The notes under the pieces are model-generated. The model had not been told where the DNA came from, searched no databases, and saw only the letters and a program-made list of their open reading frames with translations. Shown here piece by piece: positions 1 through 7,940 of a stretch of 33,663 nucleotides of DNA. The stretch spans positions 1-33,663 of the forward strand of contig JALHNB010000069.1 of NCBI GenBank assembly GCA_022843745.1, in the 5' to 3' direction. Source of the DNA: Anaerolineae bacterium. Its GTDB lineage: Bacteria; Chloroflexota; Anaerolineae; Aggregatilineales; Phototrophicaceae. Position numbers and translations under genes: made by a program. Within the stretch, counting starts at the first letter, position 1; each line of letters begins with the position of its first letter.

Positions 1-1
1 C

Positions 2-53
2 AAGTCCCTCTCCATGAGCCTGCGAAATGGGGAGGGATTTAGGGAGGGGTTAG
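2..53. repeat. Family B dispersed hairpin repeat, copy 1
   Basis: A C-rich arm (ccctctccatg) is followed by its G-rich complement (atggggaggg) and the conserved tail gggaggggtt. The same layout recurs about ten times in the window, including a close relative inside the GT2 gene at 14023-14082. The remainder of the leader up to position 250 is AT-rich, and I see no gene in it. Confidence 0.75.
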
Positions 54-257
54 AGTGAAAACTAACTCGAACTGCCCACAGCACTTTTTCAACACCCTCT
101 CAGACCCGCCCCTACAAGAGATTCGCCGAATATTCAGATAGTTTCTTATGTATCATGTGGGGCAATTATAGCACATTTGATCTAATTATTGCCAATGAAA
201 TTTGCACGAATTGGCAGGCAATATTGGGGTTGGGCGGCACGTCGTCATGAAGTGCGT

Positions 258-263
258 TATAAT
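258..263 (+). promoter_or_regulatory. Candidate -10 box (TATAAT) for the c-di-AMP receptor pair
   Basis: A perfect TATAAT lies 81 bases before the first start codon. No good -35 hexamer sits at 16-18 bases upstream. Transcription would begin near 270, exactly where the 11-bp repeat array starts. Confidence 0.45.
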
Positions 264-269
264 CGCCGG

Positions 270-324
270 AAATAACACTCAGATAACGCTCCGATAATAC
301 TCAGATAACGATCAGATGAGATTG
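270..324 (+). repeat. 11-bp tandem direct repeats in the leader of the PII-like genes
   Basis: Four head-to-tail units start at 270, 281, 292 and 303 (aaataacactc, agataacgctc, cgataatactc, agataacgatc). A fifth, decayed unit starts at 314. The shared core is GATAAC followed by a CTC/ATC end. The period is about one helical turn, so a bound protein would meet every unit on the same DNA face. If transcription starts near 270, the array is also part of the mRNA leader. Confidence 0.6.
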
Positions 325-338
325 GCAGGGTGATAAAT

Positions 339-659
339 ATGAAATTAGTTGTAGCGATTATGGAAGATGGGGATGCCGATAAGGTGATGACCGCGCTCAC
401 CACCCAGCACAAAATCCGCGTCACCCGCGTGAGCAGTACAGGCGGTTTGCTTATTCCTGGCACGTCTACGCTGCTGATTGGCATCGACGAGCAGCGTGTG
501 CCGCTGGTCAAGGAAGTTATCGCTGATCTGGCGGCTCGGCATCCATCGTTTGTCCCCTATGCCTACGCTGGCAGCACACCTATTGTCGGCGTTACCGAGG
601 TTCAGGTGGGTGGTTTTCTGTCTTTTGTTCTGGATATTCATCATTTCGAGCAGGTGTAA
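339..659 (+). CDS. PII-like cyclic-di-AMP receptor family protein, first copy
   Basis: This is a small cytosolic protein of 106 residues from the DarA/PstA (DUF970) branch of the PII fold, whose characterised members form trimers that bind cyclic-di-AMP. The strand-one motif MKLVVAIM, the RVTRVSSTGG turn (about residues 28-36) and the LLIGID strand fit the family. The family's usual GNTT segment reads GTST here, so one ligand-contacting asparagine is missing. The large insert before the last strand matches the T-loop position. The ATG at 339 is chosen over an in-frame GTG at 330 because the protein then opens with the canonical MKL and a purine-rich GGCAGGG lies upstream. Three bases separate it from the second copy, so the two genes form an operon. 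Confidence 0.85.
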   Translation: MKLVVAIMEDGDADKVMTALTTQHKIRVTRVSSTGGLLIPGTSTLLIGIDEQRVPLVKEVIADLAARHPSFVPYAYAGSTPIVGVTEVQVGGFLSFVLDIHHFEQV

Positions 660-662
660 ACG

Positions 663-935
663 ATGTCAAAATTGATTCTCGCTATCATTTTCAATGACGA
701 TGCGGTTGAGCCGCTTTCACAGGCGCTGTTGGGGAAAGAATTCTCCGTGACCAAAATCAGCAGTACAGGCGGATTTTTGCGTCGCCAGAACACCACGTTC
801 GTGATTGGCGTTGATGAAGCGCGCCTGCCGGATGCGATGACCATTATCCGCGAGGTGTGCAATCCCTTTACGACACCGGAAGGTCACGCCGCGACGATTT
901 TCGTGCTGGATGTGGACGAATTTGCACGGGCGTGA
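663..935 (+). CDS. PII-like cyclic-di-AMP receptor family protein, second copy
   Basis: This second DarA/PstA-type protein has 90 residues and starts three bases after the first. It keeps the family signatures FSVTKISSTGGFLRR (about residues 27-41) and QNTTFVIGVDE, so its nucleotide pocket looks more canonical than that of copy one. The T-loop insert is shorter (CNPFTTPEGHA). Neither neighbour is a c-di-AMP cyclase, phosphodiesterase or transporter, so the regulated target is unknown. The two copies have diverged widely outside the motifs, so this is an old duplication. They could form mixed trimers, but that is inference. Confidence 0.87.
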   Translation: MSKLILAIIFNDDAVEPLSQALLGKEFSVTKISSTGGFLRRQNTTFVIGVDEARLPDAMTIIREVCNPFTTPEGHAATIFVLDVDEFARA

Positions 936-951
936 GTTTCGCCCATAGAGC

Positions 952-976
952 GTAGGGGCGAATGCCGATTCACGCC
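952..976. repeat. Family A dispersed hairpin repeat (degenerate)
   Basis: GTAGGGGCGAAT is followed by ATTCACGCC, a decayed copy of the GTAGGGGC...GCCCCTAC palindrome. It lies just after the second PII-like gene. Confidence 0.55.
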
Positions 977-1042
977 GGATAAGGAAAGTTCGCCACGCTG
1001 ATTTTCATATAGGCATCGGGTAGTTTATATATCTGATGCCGC

Positions 1043-1216
1043 TTATTTCTTATTTTCAACCATTTCGGCCATCAGCGCCTTGAACGCATCAAGGCTGACC
1101 GAATCATCGTTGGAAACATCTCCACGTTTACAGGCTTCCCAAATTATCTTTTCCTGCTCCCAATCCGGGTCTGCGTGGGTTGGAGTTGCCTGTTCTTTTT
1201 TGTTCGGATCGAGCAT
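1043..1216 (-). CDS. Small acidic hypothetical protein
   Basis: This is a 57-residue protein I do not recognise. It is charged, has no membrane segment, and ends in a predicted amphipathic helix (SLDAFKALMAEMVENKK). The start at 1216 (MLDPNKKEQ) is preferred because GAGGAG lies seven bases upstream. A longer frame from 1231 would place that ribosome site inside the gene. The strong ribosome site is the main reason to accept it as real. Its end faces the end of the PII-like genes. Confidence 0.55.
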   Translation of the reverse strand: MLDPNKKEQATPTHADPDWEQEKIIWEACKRGDVSNDDSVSLDAFKALMAEMVENKK

Positions 1217-1270
1217 ATCACAACTCCTCATTGTTGATTCATGTACTCCAATTGATTACTAGATTGCGGA

Positions 1271-1795
1271 CTACCCCTTGACCTTGTAATCCACCTTCAG
1301 GCTTTCGATGTGGTGCATGACATGCCCAGCCATGATGTAGAGCAGGGCGCGGGTGCTGATCGGGTTATCGCTGGCAGTGCCGCGACGGTCTATTTCGGCC
1401 TCGGTCAGCGGCTTGAAGCACAGCATATTGGCCTGACGCTGGCTGCCGAACTCGTCAATCAGGTCACTCAGGCGGCGCTGGTTGAAATTGGTGGCGAGAA
1501 CATAGCTGTCCTGTTCAAAGCCGGGAAGGGGAGTCGTATCCCCACGCGCGATCCGCAGCGCACGATAGGCGAAAATACGCTCGGTGTCGCTGATATGCCC
1601 GATCACTTCCTTGACGCTCCACTCGCCGGGTTTGGGCGACCCGCCGGATGCTGCCTCGGTGACTTTTTGCAGGAGAGCGCGGAGTTCGCTCGGCTGTCCG
1701 GCCAGGAGTGAGAACAGGTCGCTGCCCGGCGGCACACGCTGAACATAGCCCGCGTAAAATTGAGCATATTCGTCGGCTTTTGGCGGCTGGATCAT
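1271..1795 (-). CDS. DinB-family protein (putative metal-dependent hydrolase/transferase fold)
   Basis: This is a 174-residue protein of the DinB/YfiT-like four-helix superfamily. The signature WSVKEVIGHISDTERIFAYR (about residues 59-78) carries the first metal ligand, H67. The C-terminal HVMHHIE helix supplies H158 and H162, so the three-histidine site is complete. Members often act in thiol transfer or detoxification (bacillithiol S-transferase is one example), but the substrate here cannot be told. It stands alone on the minus strand with a GGA-type ribosome site about ten bases before the ATG. The second DinB protein, at 7396-7917, is only distantly alike. Confidence 0.85.
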   Translation of the reverse strand: MIQPPKADEYAQFYAGYVQRVPPGSDLFSLLAGQPSELRALLQKVTEAASGGSPKPGEWSVKEVIGHISDTERIFAYRALRIARGDTTPLPGFEQDSYVLATNFNQRRLSDLIDEFGSQRQANMLCFKPLTEAEIDRRGTASDNPISTRALLYIMAGHVMHHIESLKVDYKVKG

Positions 1796-1930
1796 AGAGA
1801 GAAGTCCTTTGTTATGAAGCGGTGAAGATGATAGCCGTGTATTGTACCGCAGAGTTGGATGTCACTGTACATCGGCAGGGGTTTTCGCGAGGGCGCGATA
1901 TGAATTTTGCGAGGGCGTGACAATGCAATT

Positions 1931-2020
1931 GGGCGCAAGCCCCACAGGGATTTCCTTTGGTCACCTTGCGCCCCTACGAAAACGGTTTGCGTAACCGATT
2001 TATTTGTGAGACAGGGCAAT
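1931..2020. repeat. Family A composite repeat with an 18-bp nested module
   Basis: GGGCGCAAGCC and CCTTGCGCCCCTAC are the usual two arms. The loop is filled by a foreign stretch, CAGGGATTTCCTTTGGTC (1945-1962), found again with two changes at 28490-28507. Downstream, the flank ACCGATTTATTTGTGAGACAG followed by GGGCAATTAT matches the flanks of the copies at 13212, 25361 and 33502. The gap 1796-2067 holds no gene. Apparent reading frames through it are translated repeat. Confidence 0.7.
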
Positions 2021-2067
2021 TATCAAATTCGATCAACGTCATCAACTGAAAGCATCACACCGATCTT

Positions 2068-2793
2068 TTACATCGGGCGGGCGATGATGATCTGCTGCTC
2101 GGACTTGGAATCGAACGGTTTGCCTTCGTAATCGCCAAATTTTTGCTCAATGGTGAAGCCGTTATATTTCAGTAGCGCGTCGAGTTCCTGCGGATAGTAC
2201 ATGCGCATGGTCAGCGAACCCTGCACCTCCGGCCCGTTGGGGAAGCGGTGATAGGTCGTGATGCGATTGATCTGCGTGTCCGGCTCGTAACGGTTGCTGC
2301 TCATGACCATCATCCTACCGCTGCCGTCGGGATCGGGGTATTCGGAAAACAGGAACAGGCTGTCATGCGGGCGCGTCAGAATGCGAAATTCAGGCACGAA
2401 CACGTCGATGATGAGGCGACCATCCGGCGCAAGATGTTCGCGGACACAGCGCATACAGGCTTCGAAATCGTCGAGAGTCAGCAGGTGGCAGAGGGCGTTA
2501 AACACAAAAATAACCGTCGAGAATTGGCGATCCAGGTGAAAATCGCGGATGTCGCCCTGAATCCACGCGACGGCATCGGATTTTTGACGCGCAGTTTCCA
2601 ACATTCCGGCGGAAATGTCGATGCCTGTGACAGAAAATCCGGCCTCCGTCAGTGGGATTGCTACGCGCCCGGTTCCGCAGGCGAGTTCCAGCACCGTGCC
2701 GCGAACGTGGGCAGCGAAAAATTTGACTTCCTTGACCGAGTCGGGGAACATGCCGTCATAGTGGCGGCCATCGTTGTAAATGTCGTCGGGCAT
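2068..2793 (-). CDS. Class I SAM-dependent methyltransferase
   Basis: This 241-residue Rossmann-fold methyltransferase has motif I as VLELACGTGRVAIPL (about residues 34-48), followed by the acidic end of strand two, GIDIS. The later stretch IQGDIRDFHLDRQFSTVIFVFNALCHL matches motifs II and III of the Methyltransf_25/UbiE-like group. The C-terminal half forms the usual mixed sheet with RMYYPQELDALLKYNGF. The methyl acceptor is not predictable. A ribosome site GAGGG lies about nine bases before the ATG. It is divergent from the aldo/keto reductase gene across a 190-base gap. Confidence 0.85.
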   Translation of the reverse strand: MPDDIYNDGRHYDGMFPDSVKEVKFFAAHVRGTVLELACGTGRVAIPLTEAGFSVTGIDISAGMLETARQKSDAVAWIQGDIRDFHLDRQFSTVIFVFNALCHLLTLDDFEACMRCVREHLAPDGRLIIDVFVPEFRILTRPHDSLFLFSEYPDPDGSGRMMVMSSNRYEPDTQINRITTYHRFPNGPEVQGSLTMRMYYPQELDALLKYNGFTIEQKFGDYEGKPFDSKSEQQIIIARPM

Positions 2794-2940
2794 TTTGTGA
2801 AACCCTCATGTCCAGCCCCTCCGCGTTGTGACAAGACGAGGGAGCAAAAGGGAGAAATAATACAAAAATGTCATTTTATCACGAAAGCGGATTCGTGATT
2901 TCGTCGGGGCGAGTCAGGTAGGCTGTAGGCTAAAATCGGC

Positions 2941-2946
2941 TATACT
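2941..2946 (+). promoter_or_regulatory. Candidate -10 box (TATACT) of the aldo/keto reductase gene
   Basis: TATACT lies 39 bases before the ATG in the divergent gap. No clear -35 hexamer is visible at the right distance. Confidence 0.3.
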
Positions 2947-2984
2947 CGCAGCATTGCAAGAGATTTTTCGTGGAGGATCAGAAA

Positions 2985-3998
2985 ATGAAAATTAAGCGTT
3001 TAGGCCGCACCGGGTTGAAGGTCAGTGAAATCTGCCTGGGGACGATGACCTTTGGCAATCAGGCGGACGAGCAGACATCGTTTGCCATCATGGATATTGC
3101 CGACAACGCCGGGGTCAACTTCATCGACACGGCAGATGTCTACCCGCTGGGCGGCGGACTGGAAAAAGTCGGCGCGACGGAGATCATCGTCGGCAACTGG
3201 ATCAAGCGGCGCGGGGTGCGCGAGAAGATCGTGCTGGCGACGAAATGCCGGGGCGCGATGGGGCCAGAGCCAAACGATGAGGGTCTCAGCCGCCGCCATA
3301 TCATCAGTGCGTGTGAGGCCAGCCTGAAGCGCCTGCAAACGGATTATATCGACCTGTATCAGGTACACTCGCCCGATCCCAGTACGCCGATTGAGGAAAC
3401 GATGCGGGCGCTGGATGATCTGGTGAAGTCGGGCAAAGTGCGCTATATCGGCTGTTCAAATTATCTGGGCTGGCAGCTTGCCGAAGCGCTGTGGACGAGC
3501 GATAAATTCAACCTGGCGCGTTTCGACTGCGACCAGCCGCGTTATAACATCCTGTTCCGCATGATCGAGGACGAAATTCTGCCGTTATGCCAGTCGCAGG
3601 GCGTTGGTGTGATCGCTTTTAACCCATTGGCTGGCGGGATGCTGACGGGCCGTTATCAGAAGGGTCAGGGTTTGGAGCAGGGGACTCGCTTCGCGCTGGG
3701 CAACAACAGCGGCGAACTTTACCGCAAGCGTTACTGGAAAGATGCCATGTTTGAAGCGGTGGACGCGATCAAGCAATTTTTAGCACCGCGCGATAAAAGC
3801 CTGACTCACGTGGCGCTTGCGTGGGTGCTGCAAAATCCGGTTGTGACCAGCGCGATTATCGGTGCCAGCCGCCCTGATCAATTGGCGGACAGCTTACAAG
3901 GGGTCGATCTGGCGCTGGATACCGAAGAACGCGATTATCTGGATCAGGTGTGGTACGACTTGCCCCGCGAACGCGATACGCAGATCGCGCGGCGGTGA
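2985..3998 (+). CDS. Aldo/keto reductase
   Basis: This is a 337-residue NAD(P)H-dependent carbonyl reductase of the TIM-barrel aldo/keto reductase superfamily, closest in layout to the YajO/YghZ/PdxI-like branch. The catalytic tetrad is complete: D48 and Y53 in FIDTADVY, K87 in VLATKC and H128 in LYQVH. The cofactor end shows GCSNYLGWQ and SAIIGASRPDQL. The ATG at 2985 follows GGAGG by eight bases, better than the GTG at 2970, which precedes that ribosome site. The physiological substrate is unknown. It appears monocistronic, with a family A repeat behind it. Confidence 0.92.
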   Translation: MKIKRLGRTGLKVSEICLGTMTFGNQADEQTSFAIMDIADNAGVNFIDTADVYPLGGGLEKVGATEIIVGNWIKRRGVREKIVLATKCRGAMGPEPNDEGLSRRHIISACEASLKRLQTDYIDLYQVHSPDPSTPIEETMRALDDLVKSGKVRYIGCSNYLGWQLAEALWTSDKFNLARFDCDQPRYNILFRMIEDEILPLCQSQGVGVIAFNPLAGGMLTGRYQKGQGLEQGTRFALGNNSGELYRKRYWKDAMFEAVDAIKQFLAPRDKSLTHVALAWVLQNPVVTSAIIGASRPDQLADSLQGVDLALDTEERDYLDQVWYDLPRERDTQIARR

Positions 3999-4032
3999 TT
4001 GGGCGTGGCACGTTGGCAGGTCAACGTTTGAA

Positions 4033-4058
4033 GTAGGCGCAATATATTGCGCCCCTAC
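4033..4058. repeat. Family A dispersed hairpin repeat
   Basis: GTAGGCGCAATATATTGCG runs into CCCCTAC. The two arms pair almost perfectly around an AT centre. It sits between the convergent aldo/keto reductase and YkgJ-like genes. Confidence 0.75.
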
Positions 4059-4097
4059 GGGAAAATCTGCCAAATTTTGTAATCTTTTCAGCACTTG

Positions 4098-4361
4098 CTA
4101 TCGCACATCCGGCGCGGTGATTGCTTCGAGGCGGATCAGGTAGGCGGTGGCTTGCTCGGCGTTTTCGCCGCACATTTCGGCGCTGGGGCGGAGGCTGCCG
4201 CAGACAGCGGGGCGATCCGGGTGTCCGAACAGCTTGCAGCGGTTATCGTCGGTCAACTGGACGCAGCGGACACCGGCTGGCTTGCCGTTGGGCATTCCAG
4301 GGATGGGCGACGAAATAGAGGGAGCGATGCAACACGCCCCGCAGCCGATGCGACATTGCAT
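4098..4361 (-). CDS. YkgJ family cysteine-cluster protein
   Basis: This 87-residue protein has eight conserved cysteines, C3, C7, C10, C11, C33, C42, C54 and C64, in the order CxxxCxxCC...C...C...C...C. That is typical of the YkgJ/UPF0153 family, which is thought to bind zinc or an iron-sulfur cluster. The [11 protein letters not shown] segment is the family's usual RPxxC motif. It is shorter than many members but looks complete. It starts 16 bases after the end of the cyclase gene on the same strand, so the two are probably co-transcribed. Its role is unknown in the family and here. Confidence 0.85.
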   Translation of the reverse strand: MQCRIGCGACCIAPSISSPIPGMPNGKPAGVRCVQLTDDNRCKLFGHPDRPAVCGSLRPSAEMCGENAEQATAYLIRLEAITAPDVR

Positions 4362-4377
4362 TTTTAACTTTCTGTGG

Positions 4378-5238
4378 TCAGCTAATCGCCAGTGGGTTGA
4401 TGGGGCTGCCCGCCCCTCCGGTCAGGCGCAGCGGCGCGACCACCAACATAAACTCGTAAGCTTTATCAGCCGCCAGGGCATCGAGCTGGAGATTCTCCAG
4501 CAGGTAAATTCCCAGATCGCGGATGGCGACTTCGTGGAACGGCAGCTTATCCGGCGGGATACTGTGTAACACCTCTATCGCCTGATTATCCGCCCCGACA
4601 GCGACCACATCATTCGTCTTGAGCCAGGGCAGCGTGCTGGTATCGAGACCCGGCTCTCCGCCGTCATATTGAGCGCGATCCGTGCTGAAAATGTGCATCC
4701 AGCCCGTGCGAATCAGCAGCATATCGCCCGGTTGGATGACCGTTCCCTGTGCCACCGCGCATTGGTCAAGATCATCCGCGCTGATACCTTCGCCCAGCAG
4801 GAGATGATCAACCCCTTTCCACGCGGCAATATCCAGCAGCACGCCGCGCCCCACCAGCGCCGGTACATTGTCAATGCTGTTGCGGGTAATGCCCTGACTG
4901 GTGATGTGTTCGGATGCTTTGAAGCCATTGTAGAGCTGATCATCGTAGAAATAGTGGCACAGGGCATCCATATGCGTGCCGGAATGGGAGTGCATCGTCA
5001 GCACATCGTCGGCAGCGCCGGGGCCACTTTTACCAGTACCGCGATGAGTCGTGACTTTCCAGGTCCGGTGGCGCATCGGCCACTGCGGGCCATTGGCCTC
5101 CAGAGGCATCGACAGGCTGTAGACCTTACCTGTTTTGATGAGGCTGGCGGCCTGCCGAACCCGTTCCGGTGTGAGCAGATTCAGGCTGCCCCGCTGGTCA
5201 TCCGTTCCCCATCGTCCCCAGTTTGAAATGTTATTCAT
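4378..5238 (-). CDS. Cyclase family protein (kynurenine formamidase-like)
   Basis: This is a 286-residue metal-dependent hydrolase of the cyclase family (PF04199), which includes kynurenine formamidase and isatin hydrolase. The metal motif is intact as [15 protein letters not shown], with H85, H89, D91 and H95. The N-terminal phrase [22 protein letters not shown] is characteristic of the longer subgroup. The C-terminal region has GVHE-like residues near [22 protein letters not shown] lies eight bases before the ATG. No tryptophan-degradation genes are nearby, so naming it KynB would be unsafe. It is followed at once by the YkgJ-like gene. Confidence 0.88.
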   Translation of the reverse strand: MNNISNWGRWGTDDQRGSLNLLTPERVRQAASLIKTGKVYSLSMPLEANGPQWPMRHRTWKVTTHRGTGKSGPGAADDVLTMHSHSGTHMDALCHYFYDDQLYNGFKASEHITSQGITRNSIDNVPALVGRGVLLDIAAWKGVDHLLLGEGISADDLDQCAVAQGTVIQPGDMLLIRTGWMHIFSTDRAQYDGGEPGLDTSTLPWLKTNDVVAVGADNQAIEVLHSIPPDKLPFHEVAIRDLGIYLLENLQLDALAADKAYEFMLVVAPLRLTGGAGSPINPLAIS

Positions 5239-5290
5239 GTCATCATCTCCTATTGTTCATCGTCTCCTACTGTGCACCCCTGCAATACAA

Positions 5291-6289
5291 TCAGGGTATT
5301 GGCGGTGGGCCAAGTTCCCGTGCATCGACGACGAAAATCTGCCGCCCGCTCCATAAACCACCCGCGCCATTAACGACGGCGCGTACTTGCCAGTAGTAGA
5401 CCGTATTTTGCAGCGAAGCCAGGATGACGGATGGCGAACTGAGTCCCGTGATGGTCTGGGCGTTGGTGAAATCAGGATTGGTATCGACCCGTAATTCGTA
5501 GCTGTCTGCGCTGGTGATGCTGTTCCAGGTGAGCAGCGCCTCGTTAGTGGTGAAGTAATTCTGCTGTGGCGCGACACCCGGCGTAGAGCAGTCATCCGTA
5601 GTTGCCGATGCGGTGTTGGAATAATCCGAATAGACAAACTCTCCCACAGCACGGACACGGTAGTGGTAGCTCTTGCTGCACTCCGCTGTGTCATCGAGAT
5701 ACTGCGTGGTATCCGGCGTAAGGTTCGCAATGATTTCCCAACCGCTGGTGCCGTTTGGCGAACGCTCAATCTGATTTTCAGTCGCATTGGTGTGGTGATT
5801 GACCCAACTCAGTTTTATTTCCGTGAATGACAGGCTGGAGGCTGCGAGATCGGAGGGCGCGTTTACCGGGATGCCATCGTCATCGATGATCGTTGCTGCC
5901 CGGACAAGCTGCTGCTCGCCGAGGCTGAAGGTCACGATGAACGTTTCGTTCCATTCGGCAAATGGGTCGTCAAAGATTTCGAAGCTGAATTGTGCGCTTG
6001 ATTGACCCACTAAGATAGTCACCCCACCACCGGGTGATAACGAAAATTCATCAGGGTAAGTAGCCGTTCCTTCGCCCATATTGAGCGAAGCAGACACAAA
6101 TGTATCCGCCTGCGCAGGGGCATCCAGACTGACCGTGAAGTAGCCATTACCCGCGTCCTCGTTAAACGATGGGTTATCCACCGAAAGCGTGGGAAGTGAT
6201 TGTCCCAGCACTCTACTATCGAAGGCAGGGAAAACGAAGGCCAGAATAACGAGTACAAGAGCGAATCTGAGCGACTTTGAAATTTTCAT
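5291..6289 (-). CDS. Secreted Calx-beta and fibronectin type III protein
   Basis: This 332-residue exported protein has an N-terminal signal sequence (KISKSLRFALVLVILAFVFPAF, ending near VLGQ at about residue 30). Residues about 32-140 form a Calx-beta-like domain: LSVDNPSFNEDAGNGYFTVSL, ATYPDEFS, ETFIVTFSL and TIIDDDG are the usual strands. Two fibronectin type III-like modules follow (about 143-232 and 236-325), with the phrases LSWVNHHTNATENQIERS, YHYRVRAVGEF and VYYWQVRAVV. There is no anchor or cell-wall signal at the end, so it may be released or bind the surface. No obvious ribosome site is visible. It is divergent from the ANT(6)-like gene. Confidence 0.85.
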   Translation of the reverse strand: MKISKSLRFALVLVILAFVFPAFDSRVLGQSLPTLSVDNPSFNEDAGNGYFTVSLDAPAQADTFVSASLNMGEGTATYPDEFSLSPGGGVTILVGQSSAQFSFEIFDDPFAEWNETFIVTFSLGEQQLVRAATIIDDDGIPVNAPSDLAASSLSFTEIKLSWVNHHTNATENQIERSPNGTSGWEIIANLTPDTTQYLDDTAECSKSYHYRVRAVGEFVYSDYSNTASATTDDCSTPGVAPQQNYFTTNEALLTWNSITSADSYELRVDTNPDFTNAQTITGLSSPSVILASLQNTVYYWQVRAVVNGAGGLWSGRQIFVVDARELGPPPIP

Positions 6290-6464
6290 GTTTTCGCACT
6301 GGAATATGATGGTTGGAACTTTTATTGTAGCCGACTTTGCATTTTCCTACATGCTTAACGATCTGCGTGGTTTGGGCGACTGCGGCATCAATCAAAATTA
6401 TCTGGAAATCCGCGAAATCGTGTTACATTTTGGCGCTCGTCAGCAATCATACTCAGGAGCATTC

Positions 6465-7331
6465 ATGCGCAGCGAACAAACGATGCTGGAACTGATTATC
6501 GGGACGGCGAAAAATGATGATCGCGTCCGGGCGGTGATGCTGAACGGCTCACGCGCCAACCCGGACGCGCCACGCGACATTTTTCAGGATTTTGATATTG
6601 TTTATTTTGTGACCGATGTCGATTCGTTCACCCGTGACCACACCTGGATTGATATTTTCGGCGAACGCATGATTTTGCAGATGCCGGATGCGATGGGTGA
6701 CGCGCCGGAAGTCATCGACACGTTTGGCTACCTGATGCAGTTCATGGACGGCAACCGCATCGACCTGACGCTGTACCCGGTGGCGAAAATTTCGGCGCTC
6801 GAAAAGGACAGCCTGAGTGTATCGCTGCTGGATAAAGATAGGCTATTGCCGCCGTTTGCGCCGCCGAGCGATAGCGACTATCTGCCCAAGCCGCCCACCG
6901 CGCAGCAATTTGCCGACTGCTGCAACGAGTTCTGGTGGGTGAGCGCCTATGTCGCCAAAGGCTTGTGGCGGCAGGAGATCACCTACGCCAAAGGGACGCT
7001 TGAAGAATATGTGCGCCCGCAGGTGATGAAAATGCTGACCTGGTACGTGGGCATCCAGACCGATTTTTCCGTCAGCCCCGGCAAAATGGGCAAGTATCTC
7101 AAAAATGTTCTCGCGCCGGAATTGTGGGCGCTGCTGGAAAAAACGTATGCCGATGCCGATTATGAACGCTCATGGGACGCGCTTTTCGTGATATGCGAAC
7201 TTTTCCACTTGACGGCGCATGAGGTCGCGGCGCAGTTTGATTTTGAATACCCGCGCGGGGACGACGAGCGAGTGAGCGCCCATCTGCGGCATGTGCGCTC
7301 GCTGCCGAAAGACGCGGCGGCGATGTATTGA
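6465..7331 (+). CDS. ANT(6)-like aminoglycoside 6-adenylyltransferase family protein
   Basis: This 288-residue nucleotidyltransferase fits the AadE/AadK family in length. The active-site loop LNGSRANPDAPRDIFQDFD has G28, S29 and R30, and the metal pair D42 and D44. The C-terminal domain shows the family's WWVSAYVAKGLWRQE and LTWYVGIQTDFSVSPGKMGKYLK, and ends with ELFHLTAHEVA. Characterised members adenylate streptomycin. Whether this chromosomal copy gives resistance cannot be read from sequence. The ATG at 6465 has AGGAG five bases upstream. A much longer frame begins at 6189 but would overlap the signal peptide of the divergent secreted protein, so I reject that start. Confidence 0.9.
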   Translation: MRSEQTMLELIIGTAKNDDRVRAVMLNGSRANPDAPRDIFQDFDIVYFVTDVDSFTRDHTWIDIFGERMILQMPDAMGDAPEVIDTFGYLMQFMDGNRIDLTLYPVAKISALEKDSLSVSLLDKDRLLPPFAPPSDSDYLPKPPTAQQFADCCNEFWWVSAYVAKGLWRQEITYAKGTLEEYVRPQVMKMLTWYVGIQTDFSVSPGKMGKYLKNVLAPELWALLEKTYADADYERSWDALFVICELFHLTAHEVAAQFDFEYPRGDDERVSAHLRHVRSLPKDAAAMY

Positions 7332-7395
7332 GGGCGTTGGACGTGATGCGGTTAAACAAAATGTGCCTGTAACGTCCCTGCCAGAATCATCCACA

Positions 7396-7917
7396 TCAAC
7401 GGGGCGCGTTCCTTTCGGCGGCTGTCCTGGCTCTCGCGACCCAATCCATGCCCGTGATGTCATGCTGCCCAAGCATCAAATTCAACTGTGCGCCGTGTTC
7501 CTGAATGTGCCGCATACTATAGAGTTGCAGTTCCAGGTAAGTCGGCTCCATCCACTCAAATTTGCAGATTTGGGACGCTTTCTCATCGGTTAATTCCTCG
7601 ATGATTGATTGGGATTTGCTGCGGCAGTGATTGAGGTACGTGAGAATCTGATCTTTGGTGTAGGGGGTATCGGGGAGCTTGCCGCGTATGAACGGCGGCG
7701 GCGGCATAAAGCCTTCCATTGAACCAGTGAAGAAAAGGTCAGCCCAGAACAGGGTGTGATAAGCAATAAACCAGAAATGCCCATAGCGCTCATCCTCAGT
7801 ATCTTTCCACAGGGCAGCCGTCCAGAGATGATCGGGGCAGAGGTGGAGGGCATCCTCAAACATATCCATCGCCGCCCCATACTGCTGCCAAACACTGGTT
7901 TTCAACATGGCATCCAT
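7396..7917 (-). CDS. DinB-family protein, second copy
   Basis: This 173-residue DinB-like four-helix protein carries the metal-ligand pattern H54 in WFIAYHTLFWADLFF and H137 and H141 in MRHIQEHGAQLNLML, so the site is complete. It begins 23 bases after the RibD-C-type reductase gene on the same strand and is probably translated from the same mRNA. The start at 7917 has GGGAGA seven to eight bases upstream. The frame could run back to 7998, but that would enter the upstream gene. The function is unknown beyond the fold. Glutathione- or bacillithiol-type chemistry is a guess from the family. Confidence 0.85.
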   Translation of the reverse strand: MDAMLKTSVWQQYGAAMDMFEDALHLCPDHLWTAALWKDTEDERYGHFWFIAYHTLFWADLFFTGSMEGFMPPPPFIRGKLPDTPYTKDQILTYLNHCRSKSQSIIEELTDEKASQICKFEWMEPTYLELQLYSMRHIQEHGAQLNLMLGQHDITGMDWVARARTAAERNAPR

Positions 7918-7940
7918 ATTCAATGTCTCCCTATTTTCCT

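Noticed and set aside
1792-2019. Minus-strand reading frame of 75 codons
   Set aside because: It is the translation of a family A composite repeat and its flank. It has no ribosome site and no family resemblance.
6189-6464. N-terminal extension of the ANT(6)-like protein
   Set aside because: It would overlap the divergent secreted-protein gene. The ATG at 6465 has AGGAG at a proper distance and matches family length.
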